Positions 34,628 to 44,428 of a stretch of DNA of 64,000 nt are shown piece by piece. The notes beneath the pieces were generated by a model. It was not told the origin of the DNA, did no database searches, and saw only the letters and a program-made list of their open reading frames with translations. Source of the DNA: Circinella umbellata (lineage: Eukaryota; Mucoromycota; Mucoromycetes; Mucorales; Lichtheimiaceae); NCBI GenBank assembly GCA_025093555.1, contig JAIWNF010000034.1, positions 1-64,000 of the forward strand, given 5' to 3'. Positions within the stretch are counted from its first letter, which is position 1; each line of letters begins with the position of its first letter. The translations under genes were made by a program, and so were the position numbers.

Positions 34628-35627
34628 TAGGGGTCCTCACGGTTCGATTCGGTTCGGTTCCTCAAGAGAATTAAATCGAACCGAACCGAATTGAGAAGAA
34701 CTGAGAAGAATCGAAGAACCAACGATAGTAATTTAATAGTCTTTTTTTTTTTTTTTTTGAAAAAAACAGAAATCTTAAAATATAAGCATGATAAATCTTT
34801 ATATGCAGACAACAAGTACAATAGAAAAAAGCACAAGTAATATTTTAATTAAATTCAAAAAAAACTGAAATATTTTTTCTGAAGGGTGAATGGAGGTGAT
34901 GATCTTCAATTAAGTATCGCATATGGCTTTATTGAAGCGATAATATATAGTAACAGGAACTATCGAATATTTTATTTAAAGCTACCATACTGCATGGAAG
35001 TTAGAAAATTGCTGTTGTTACATCCTTAAAATAATTAGCAAAAAGAAATAAGTAAATGAAAGCTGTCTTCAATGAAAATAAGAAATATATTGTTGGTAAT
35101 TTATAAAAATAAATGTCCATCAAAAACAGCCATCGTGTTATTGCAGTTACATCTGTAAAAGTAATTATTTTTAAAAAAAATACAATTGCTGGATCTATAA
35201 AAGTAATTGCTGAAAAAAAAAATTATGAGCATGTTAAATAATAAAAAAAAAAGTACTGTTGTTACATTTGTGAAGGCAATTATGCTGGGTATCTATTTTG
35301 GGATTTCCTCTCTAGCCTGCCAAAAAAAAATACTGGTTCTTTTTTGTATGATTCTTTTTTCTAATACATATTTTAAAAAAACGCATATACTTTTGTTTGT
35401 TAATAGTTAATACTTGTTTATACAAAACTGAAGCCTTACATTCTCAGTCTTTATACTTTATTTTTGTTATTAATATTTTTTCCCATCATAATTTAAAAAT
35501 TTTATGAATTTACCAAATTATAATGTCGGTTATCAGTTCTTTCCATGAGTTCTTTCCATGCAGAACCGAGTCGGTTCCGGTCGGTTCTAGTTTGGTTCCG
35601 GTTCTTCGGTTCTCATGAGGATCCCTA
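34628..35627. mobile_element. 1,000-bp non-autonomous element with TAGGGnTCCTCA ends
   Basis: The left end TAGGGGTCCTCACGGTTCGA and the right end (reverse complement TAGGGATCCTCATGAGAACC) are imperfect inverted repeats. The first and last 100 bp are packed with GGTTC(G/C)GGTTC units. The right 350 bp match the partial copy at 23930-24287. No coding frame. TAGGG ends and subrepeat-rich termini recall the hAT-like element at 14578, but flanks ATATATAT and GATGGGGT show no duplication. Confidence 0.7.
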
Positions 35628-36594
35628 GATGGGGTTATAATTTCACTTAGTAGCTATTCAACAAGAGTCTAGAATTATTTGAATCTTTTTTGATATATAT
35701 AGATGATAGTATCTACATCTAAGTGATGTTTGAAAACAACTACTTTTCAAGTTGTATTGTTGTTCTTATATCTATTTTCTTTATTATTGAGTGTAAAAAA
35801 ATAGAAAAGTAAAAGCTAGGAGCTACATATAATCCAGAGCACGAACCTTGTTTAACCATAAACCACCTACTTTTATAGGTTACACGCTGCTTATCCTTTT
35901 CTCGAAATATTGGCATTACTTAGTAAAAAATCATATTTAACAAAACTTTGAAGCGACAAATCTCAATGGAAAATCATTTTATCTAAAACCTGTTCCGTAA
36001 CAGTTCTTAATAATACCTAAGTTAACATATATTACGGCTCAAAAAGTTCATAGATGCATTTCTGACAATTTTTGTCAATTCTTATCCCTCCCCATATTTT
36101 GACAGTTTAGGTCAGAATACAGCTTAAAATATACTCAAAGATCACTGAAGCAAAATATTATTAAAGAATGCAATATACTATAACTATACAAAGGAGTCAA
36201 AAACAAAAAGGAGCGAAGCAGTAAGACATAATAGATTAAAAAGTTGTACTAAATGTAGACATATATTAGTAATACGTACTTAATATATTATGCTGTGTCA
36301 GAGATAAACGAAATTACAAGAAAAGAACATATAAATTATAATATTGAATGGGTGGGGTCATAAGAGCAGCTGAAAAAAAAGGATTATCATACCGAGGGTA
36401 AAGGAATAATTTATATACTTAATACAGTTTACGAAACAAGAAAGTACCATATAAATAGGGAAGAAGAAAGAAATTGGGTCATACATAGTAGAACGAAAAA
36501 AAAAAACAGATCCCATAAACCTAATAGTACAAAACGATAAAAAAAATCAAATTAACATATTAAATATGAATAAAAATAGCTTATAAAAATCTCT
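35628..36594. other. Gene-free stretch
   Basis: AT-rich sequence without a supported gene on either strand and no repeat recognised elsewhere in the window. Confidence 0.5.
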
Positions 36595-36850
36595 TTTAGA
36601 AGTCATAACCTTTGTCTTGTAGCTCATGGCAAACCCCAGGGCCAAGATTTTGATTCTTAAACAAAACTTTTATAAAATATTGTTGTAATCTTGTTGAATG
36701 AGTCAAGCACAAGCCTCAAGCACAAGAACACTTTGTATGAAGATAGCGGCATAGTCTTCAAATGTTGTTTTCTTTGTCTAAAATGAATTTATGCTGGAAA
36801 ATCCAGCTGGTCGATGGATTGTGTAATAGCAACCTTATACCTATTAATAT
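36595..36850 (-). pseudogene. Short coding remnant, unknown
   Basis: The minus strand reads FEDYAAIFIQSVLVLEACA, a stop, LIQQDYNNIL, then after a frame shift YFIKVLFKNQNLGPGVCHEL and QDKGYDF before a stop near 36598. The composition and helical pattern look protein-like, unlike the surrounding AT-rich DNA. I recognise no family. It is a dead fragment if real. Confidence 0.3.
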
Positions 36851-37149
36851 ATATACAACATTAAATATTAGTATAAGTACGATATTTCCATTACATAATT
36901 ATTTTACTAAAATCTTCATCAAGAATAAAAATAAAAGCTGAATATGATTTTTTACTTTAGGAATTAATTCTTAATCCAATTTGATATATATTTATATTTT
37001 AATAGATGTTCAAATGGGTTGGAATTTTATTATCATAAAATATTTAAAGTACTACGATTCAACTAGTCTTTCATATTTTTATTCATAATTCTTTTATTTA
37101 AAGTAGAGGAAACCCCAGTTTAATAATAGCAAACTTGAACAAGAGCAAG
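36851..37149. other. Gene-free AT-rich stretch
   Basis: Nothing recognised. Confidence 0.4.
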
Positions 37150-37305
37150 CATATATAAAACAGACGAAGGACGCGTCATGTTACTAAAGTGCTGACTCAG
37201 AATTGGCACGCCCCTCGTCTGATTATGGATTTTTGGCGCGCCCGTAGTCATTCCCTTTTTTTAGCCCTTTACATGTAGAGAACGAGTTTATTTTGCATTT
37301 CGGCG
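37150..37305. promoter_or_regulatory. GC-rich patch with ACGCGT, TGACTCA and GGCGCGCC motifs
   Basis: In an otherwise very AT-rich spacer this short patch contains ACGCGT (MCB-like), TGACTCA (Gcn4/AP-1-like) and the palindrome GGCGCGCC. Such clustering often marks a fungal promoter. No clear gene lies on either side; it faces the remnant at 36595-36850 on the minus strand. Speculative. Confidence 0.25.
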
Positions 37306-38028
37306 GTAGGTAATTCTTCCCGAAAAGATATTATAGCTATATCTTCGCAGTTGATGTTCGTATAATAATAATAAATTAAATGTTACAAACGAAAAAAGAC
37401 TATTATTAATGTTTCGAGTGTCCAATTGAAACAAAAATACTCGTAAATTTCTTGTCTAAAACAAAAAAAAAGCTTATACCTGATCATTATAACAAACAAT
37501 TTTATATTTATATTTCTGTTACACAAAATGCCAAGCCAAGACAACCAAATAATAAGCCCAATTGATCTCTAATTTTTTTGTTACATAACGTTGATAAAAA
37601 AAATATTTTTTTCATATTCATCTAATGAGGGTGACTAATATTACGTTATCCAATGAAGAAGAGGAAGAGGAAGAGGAAGGAAGTAAAACAGAATGAATTT
37701 TTTGAGATAACATAAATTCAATATGTAGATATAGTAGGTGGTTGTAATGGACTAATAAGAAGAAAAAAAAGAGGGATGATATGAACAATTTTTCTTGAAG
37801 AGAAAAAAAACGTAAGTTATAATAAGTGGCAACACATAAAAAAAAGGAAGAAATAAGAATAATGAAGGGTGGATAGTCAGTAATGTGAGTGTGAATAATG
37901 TGTAGACAAAAGAAAGAAAGGGTAACAAGAAGTAAAGTAGAAATAGTTTTATAGCTGCATAAAAATAAGTAAATAAACACGCAAAGTCAATAATTTATCT
38001 TTAATCATGCCACCCAAACACCCACCAG
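37306..38028. other. 3' flank of VPS74, no gene
   Basis: Includes a purine run of GAAGAGGAAGAGG at about 37653-37680. A 120-residue minus-strand frame here is T/A-rich and hydrophobic by composition, so I do not call it a gene. Confidence 0.5.
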
Positions 38029-39407
38029 TCATACAATCAATGATATAATATATATAATAAATAAACTTACAATTGCATCCATTTTGGTAAGTACGTTAAG
38101 AACAGCAGCAATAACTTCCAAGGATAATTCCGTACCAGGAGCCATTTCAATTTTTGCGCCTGCAGTTCCTGCAAATGGCCAAGCTGAGAAATCATTCATT
38201 AATTCATCCACTTTATTGAAAGCTTGTTCTCGAAGATCTGGTTGCAAATATAACAATGCATTTTCCAAAACGTTGGCAGCATAAGCGGCACAAATCATAG
38301 CAACACTTCGTAAATATGCGTTGGGAACATCTGATTGGGAATCGACCGAGCTCGAAGAGACACGCGTGACAAGCATAGTACATACACGTTTAATGATTTC
38401 TTCTTTAGTAGCTGTATCAGCAATAGGATGTGTTGCCATATCGAATAACAAAAAGTTTCGCTTTTCCGTTCGTAATACACCCTTGTCAACAAGTCCTTTT
38501 GCTAAACGTTCTCGTACTTGTTTTAATTGATATCCAATTTTCATTACATTCCATGTTTCACCTATTATTATTGTTGTTATTTTTTTTTGTTGTCAATAAA
38601 CAAAATTCCCACACCAATAAGGTTAGGATCATGACTTTTACATTTGTTACCATGGAAATACATGTTTATATAAAAGATAATTACCACTCATCAAATCGAT
38701 CCAACTTGCAACGCTCATTTTCTCGCTAATTTTCATCATCTTTAATGCCTCATCAAGAAGTACTTCGCCTGTTAATTTGTCATTAATGACTTCAATATAT
38801 CGATCAGATAATGGATATTTTCTTCGATTAGCATCTTTCACCATAGCAATTCGTCCTCGAAACGCAAGTTCCATTACAATACAACCACGTAAAGCATAAC
38901 TAATACTATCATTCCAAAATGAAAGATATCCCTATAATTATATAATAACGTTAATTGAAATTGATCTTGAATAAAGTATGTTTTATATTCCTTTCCTTTC
39001 CCCTCTATTCCTCGTCTCCCTTTTTTTAATCTTGTTCGCCACCAAAAAAAATTGCTCTAATTTTTTCCAAGTATATATCTCATATATATATTTATGTAAT
39101 ATCGATGGTATTTCTTCTTACAAAGCTATATAAATATATATATTGTTTATTCCACAATTCATATAATATACAATACCTGTCTATCTTTTAAGCCGAGTAA
39201 TAAAACTTCTTCCATAAGAGTGAGTTTTGGAGTACTTTTACTTTCATCGACATCGCGTGGGTCATAAGCTACTTTTTTCTCTGATGAAGGTGATATATTA
39301 TCTTGTGATCGACTACCACTACCCCCTTGACTACTTGTTGACTCGATCGCGCCATCATCTGTATTTGTTGAAGCACCTGCTACTCGTCTTCGTGTGATGG
39401 TCGACAT
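38029..39407 (-). CDS. VPS74: Vps74/GOLPH3 Golgi PI4P-binding adaptor
   Basis: Exons 39407-39177, 38931-38685 and 38561-38029 join in frame. The N-terminus is a disordered Ser-rich leader with basic residues ([12 protein letters not shown]). The GPP34 domain then begins: [45 protein letters not shown]. Exon 3 holds [37 protein letters not shown] and, near the end, a helical LTKMDAIV. The Trp in SFWND, the Arg in LRGC and the RER segment correspond to the PI4P-binding site of GOLPH3. The protein retains glycosyltransferases in the Golgi by linking their tails to COPI. The last residues ([12 protein letters not shown]) look like read-through into an intron (GTAAGT after DAI), so the true C-terminus may differ. 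Confidence 0.93.
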
Positions 39408-40429
39408 AATGTTTTTGTAATTGAGTTAATAATTATTTTTTTTTTGTAGTTGGAAATATATAAAGAAAAAAAGAGAATGTCGAATTAAAAAAGAGAAGAA
39501 AAAAAAAAGAGGGGAGAGAGAGAAAAAGAATATTATATATTATGGAAGAAGAAGAAGAGGGATATATTGAGAGCGGAGGTAAACTATTTTTATTTTTTTA
39601 AAAAAAATGGACCTCTTCAAACTATTATTATTCAAGATTCATACCATGACCATTCATAATAAATAAAAAGAAACCTTACAATTTTGTTGTAATGGAAAAA
39701 AAATATGTATAAAATAATATACTTTTACTGTTGATATCTAATATTAACAATTAAGAAGAATATTAAAGAAGAATAAGAAAAGAGAAGAAAAAGCTATTTA
39801 GTAGCCCTGGGTTTATTTTTTTAGGACCTATAAAAAATAGTTTGAATTAATACTAGCATTATGGATCTTTTTAATTTTGTTATATATTGAGTGCAGGTGC
39901 AAAGATTTACTAAGGAAAAAACAAGCAAATGATAAGAAAGAACTCTATTTTGCTATCATTCAGTATAGAAAAGAAAAGAAAGACATTTGATAAACATTCC
40001 TGGATATTATATGGATCAGTTAATGATACATGAAGCAGTTATTTTTCTAGTATGGGAGAAATAGAGAATATTTCTTAAATACACATAAGTACTACACTGC
40101 CCTTTTCTCTCTCTCTTTTTTGCAGTACCACTAAATGAAGTATTGTTCACAAAAATATAAATTAAAAAAAAGGTACGGGAAAAGTCAATAAGATCCAAAA
40201 AATAATTTATTAAGATCAAAAATATCCACTCTATTAATAAATGGTTACGTAAAATGGACAAATTTGTAAAAATATATGTACCGAGTGATTTCTTGTATAT
40301 ATTTTCCACGTCAATCAGAATCCAAGATAGTGTAAGCAAGAATAATACATATATAAGAAGTGATTCTTGAGCATTTGAAAAATAGTGACTCATGTAAGGT
40401 AAAGAAGTGATCCAAATTAGGTAGTCTAG
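39408..40429. other. VPS74 upstream region, no further gene
   Basis: A/G-rich near the VPS74 start, AT-rich beyond. No supported gene. The 125-residue minus-strand frame at 40016-40393 is low in complexity and unsupported. Confidence 0.5.
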
Positions 40430-42625
40430 GCATCGGTTGATTTTTTATATTAAAGTTTCTCAATTGTTAGAAGATGATATCCAGGTATGACACCAATAAT
40501 AAAGACCTATTTTTTTCATTTGTAACTCCAAATTATGATCAAGGTTGTTTATTAAAACATCTTCTATATTATTAGCCTATTAGTAATAATGAAAAAGAAG
40601 AAGAAGAAGAAGAAGAAGCAACTGATAATGCTATTATTGGACTTCGAAGTTCCAAAGTAGCATTTAATCATGAACAATTCCGTGAATTGCTATTCAAAAC
40701 AGGATATGACCTTGTGAGTAATGATGAGGATCGTGATAGCAGTAATATCAAATGATTTGTTTAGAAATTAACGTACTATATTTACTATAGATGAGAAACA
40801 ACCACGACCTTTTTGATATTTCAAGATTAAACCAAACCGTTTCCAACTTTCTACACATGGCAAGGCTCTTGATTTAGTCTCTTTTAATGTTTTCTCATGA
40901 TAATAATTTCGTTAAAAAGAATAGATTAAAAGTAAGCATGGCGTAACATAATATTTTAGTTTTTATATTTCTGATTGTTGACTATTTTACATAGTAACTT
41001 ACTCATGCTCTAGAATATGATGACCTAGAATCGTTACCTTGAATGAAAGCAAAGGGAGATGTATTGGCCGGTGAGCATGGTGGAATGTCAAAGAAAAGCA
41101 AGGAATTAGTTGAAAGAATTCTGGAGGTAAAGACAATTGAGAAAGTAGTGGAGATGATAATCTTTATATATAGTCTTTAATATTCATCTTATTATTTTGA
41201 TGACTGATCATAACTTTATAGAACGGAAAAGATGAAGAAGGTGATCTTGACACAAGATTATTGCGAACTGCCATTTGTGAAGAGCGCTTAAAGTTATTGA
41301 AGATATAATTATCTTGGGGGTTTTTGATACCGCTGTGATGTGCAATAACGCATGACTAATAATCATGCACCCACTATCGGGCTCGATCAGTCAGTCTGTA
41401 CTGAGGAAGCATAGTAGACATTAAAGTAGGTAGAGATAAAGGGCACAAATATATGATCTTAAAAACGATATCTTTTCCTGGATGTCAAGAAATTCTCTAT
41501 TAATATACGTTGAAGTATCGAAGGTCTAGATATATTTGTCTAACTAATAATATATCTAATATCAATAATCAATATATCTATATCCAACCATCTGATCAGC
41601 CATGTTATCGTTTATGCTCGGTATCCGGTGGATACACATGTTCATCAGCAACCTTGTGGTTGAATATATCGTCGTAATGTTTTTACACCATTACATGCCG
41701 AATCCTAAAACGGATTTTAGTCATGATTCGTCAAGTAAAAGTGAGCTAGCATTTCATCGTCGATTTGCTAAAATACAAGTTTTTTTATTGATGCGTAAGT
41801 TTTATATTTTTCTTATTTTTTCTTATTTTTATCTTTATTTCATATGTCGTATAAAACATGCTAAGAATCAATCGATGGATAATATACAGTGGCGAGAAAG
41901 TAAATCAAATAACAACAATAAAATGCTGCAAGATGTGGAGATTTGACAAAGAAAACTATACCGTTTGGAAGACGAATAGATTTATTGATTGAAAATAGCG
42001 GAATTGAGTTATCAGCATCAGAATGGAAAACAAACAAGGCTACGTCGAACACATCAATCACACGACAAGTTGAAAACATCCGAGCCAACAAAGCTATCTT
42101 GAATTATTTACGAAAATTAACTGTAGAATCATCACGATTTAATGAATTGATTAACATTAGTATGTATTGGATGGGTAAGTTTAGTAGGGCAAATTATTTG
42201 TGAGGAAGCGGTAAGCATAAATATAAGTATAGAATTACTAACTGGAGACTTTAAACAATGATAATAATAGTTATCTGTTTGCTATAGTACCTGTTGAAGA
42301 TGCTTATGTTGCTGTACATATGTATGATCTCATGGTACCTGAATTTATTGGTGAAATTCCTAAATTTACTAACATTCTTGACAAGCTTTTATGGTGGAAA
42401 AAACATCATTTGAAATTAATGCGTATTGTCCAGCTAGCTCATGCGGAATTAACAAGAACACAAAAGTTATCTAAAGCAAGAGAAGGATCTGGTATGAAGC
42501 GTATGAATAGTCCTGCCACATTTTTCACTCCAGTAACAAAAAGAACGAAAACAAATCCTATTGAAAGAGTAGTTGTACAACACGAGGATCAAGAAGACAA
42601 AAAAGAGGAAGAGGAAGAGGAATAG
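40430..42625 (+). pseudogene. Unknown-family copy B (GRRIDLL...EWK family), 5'-truncated
   Basis: Homology to copy A starts at about 40450 (CTCAATTGTTAGAAGATGA) and keeps both exons and introns, so it arose by DNA duplication and not through an mRNA. The first N-terminal exons are absent. Segments include the acidic run, FNHEQFREL-FKTGYDL, GDVLAGEHGGMSKKSKELVERIL, then after the LTR SKSELAFHRRFA, the core FGRRIDLLIENSGIELSASEWK in 41943-42203, and the last exon YDLMVPEFIGEIPKFTNILD to a poly-Glu end. An indel near 41920 puts the core in a second frame. Asp and E-W-K are intact here. Its last exon, unlike that of copy A, is open. Confidence 0.7.
41341..41695 (-). mobile_element. Solo LTR C, older relative of LTRs A and B
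   Basis: On the minus strand it begins TGTAATGGTGTAAAAACATT and ends near GCGTTATTGCA, matching LTRs A and B in order (TTACGACGATATATTCAACC, TGGTTGGATATAGA) but with many differences. Flanks are TGATG (41336-41340) and TGCCG (41696-41700), a duplication with two changes. Copy A supplies the empty site: after GTGATG it continues with 15 bases that align to the 15 bases after TGCCG. Confidence 0.85.
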
Positions 42626-42640
42626 CTGGATTTGATTCAA

Positions 42641-43403
42641 AATTATTGGTGCTGCTATAGTTACCATTTTATTGTAGAAATATTTTTTCCCTCTCTCCAT
42701 TTTATATCTCTCTTTATTCTTATTAACTCTTCATTATCACTGAAAAATTAACTACTACTTTTATAATCTCACATATTTCAGAACATTTGAGTATACCCTA
42801 TTACTCATTCCATTCGTATTCTCAAATAATATTCATCCTATTCTTGAGTATATGTACACATATCTCTTATAACTTTTCACAGTTTCTTTTTATTTCATTC
42901 TTGTTATCAAAATTATGAGTATGTAATTTTGATGGATCATATGATGAACAGTTAAATACTTTTTGTTGTCATGGATTTTGACTTGGCTCTATTTTTTTAC
43001 CACGTATTATTGAATATCAGATATTTCTCATTTTTTTTTATATATTTCACTAATAATAAAAATAGCAAACACCAAATGTAGGCTTGCACAACTTCTATTC
43101 GTTTCATTATATCGTCGGATAATCGGTATTATTGAAATGAGTTTATAATGTCCTTTGCACTTTTTAGCTTACAAATACTGAATATAATCGTGCAATACTG
43201 ACTACGTAACATGGTTACCTCTAATGGCTTGATCAACGATTCAGCAAGTTAAAATCCATTGGGATTTTATTTTTTATCGATTTGCTATTTTATTAGAGAT
43301 TAAACTCAAAAACACAGAACTCGTTCTCGATACGTAAATCTTTATCTTTTTTTTATTATATCAATTTTACGTGTTTTGTAATTATATGTAGCAATAATCT
43401 AGT
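42641..43403. other. Gene-free stretch
   Basis: T-rich sequence with no supported gene between copy B and the small related fragment. Confidence 0.5.
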
Positions 43404-43628
43404 ATGCTTATGGTGATTGTGGCGAAACTGTTAACCAAATCAGGGACAGTAAATCGACCTATCAATGATAAGATAAAGAATATCACAACCTCTGGAAGAA
43501 AAAGTGATTTGTTGTTAAAAGCTAATGGACTTGGATTAAGCTCTTTCAAATGGAAGAAGCATAATCTATCATTGACTACAAACATAAAGCAACAAGCAAA
43601 CAGTACCAAAATCAACAATTTTTTTTAA
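43404..43628 (+). pseudogene. Third, diverged fragment of the GRRIDLL...EWK family
   Basis: The reading GRKSDLLLKANGLGLSSFKW, then KKHNLSLTTNIKQQAN, aligns over its length with GRRIDLLIENSGIELSASEW, KTNKATSNTSITRQ-ENI of copy B. The Asp is kept, but the Glu of E-W-K is Lys, so the putative active site is broken. It is a single short exon piece with no neighbours of the family. It shows the family was present here in more than one lineage. Confidence 0.5.
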
Positions 43629-43838
43629 TTCTTTACTACATCTATCTGTAGACCCATCTTGATTGAATGTAGTAAATGTTGGAATCTATTGGGTGGGTGG
43701 GTTAGTGGGGATACATTGTTTGCGGGGATGGGATAAAGCACATAAATAAATACGTATAGAATACATCTCCAGATGAACGCATCAATCATTCATCCGTATA
43801 TAACATTGAAGCTATATAGTATATTAAAGACGAATCCA

Positions 43839-43930
43839 ATGAACACATGCTGTTTTCAGCTTATTGCTCTCGTGAATTCACAAAACTCAGTAATGATAGC
43901 CCCGATGGACAGCAAGAAAATGGGAAGGAG
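43839..43930 (+). repeat. Short conserved non-coding motif, copy 2
   Basis: It shares TCAGCTTATTGCTCTCGT and the spaced GGACAGCA...GGGAAGG with 1907-2010. It lies about 200 bp 3' of the family fragment at 43404-43628. Confidence 0.4.
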
Positions 43931-44428
43931 TACGTAAGCCGTTCATAATACTGCAATCTATAATTTTATTTTTCAATTTAAAAGAGTTATGTACCGATTA
44001 AATAAAGAGCTTTTTGGTTCTTATTTCATCACGTGTCCTTTAAATGATTAATTTGACTTTTCGTGTGACCATTATCTTTATTATTTTTTATGCATATAAA
44101 CAAATGAAAATTGTTTTGATTTATTAACCATTATTATTATCTGCATGGTGGAAATAAATTTATTATTATTCTATTATTATATATACAAGGTTTCTTTGTC
44201 TATCTAAACATATAAATACCTATATATATATATCTGTATATAGGTATTCCAAATAATCAAATACGTATTAATATAAAAAAATTTCAAGATCAACTGGAAT
44301 GAGAAATTGACAGAACATTATAGCTCACCCTTTTCATCCCTTAATATATTCAGACAGCAAAACCCATTCAAATTTTTTTTCTTCTCTTTCCTGTCTTTTT
44401 TTTTCTTAATACAACAACGCCAAAAAAA
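43931..44428. promoter_or_regulatory. Upstream region of the PMT-like gene
   Basis: AT-rich with TATATA tracts and a T/C-rich run (TTTTTTTTCTTCTCTTTCC) shortly before the ATG, typical of fungal core promoters. No gene seen. Confidence 0.35.

Noticed and set aside
34630..34700. tRNA B-box-like GGTTCGATTC
   Set aside because: It is part of a GGTTCGG subrepeat array at an element end, with no A box or cloverleaf.
34620..35635. 8-bp duplication for the 1,000-bp element
   Set aside because: ATATATAT and GATGGGGT differ, and shifting the ends by one base does not help.
37618..37980. 120-aa minus-strand frame
   Set aside because: Its Phe/Leu/Ser-rich content follows from A/G-rich low-complexity DNA; no motif or splicing support.
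18035..40485. ATG at 18037 (copy A) as the true start of the unknown family
   Set aside because: Upstream exons from 18676 read in frame through clean introns. The ATG lies in what looks like a donor site (CAG/GTATGA) in both copies.
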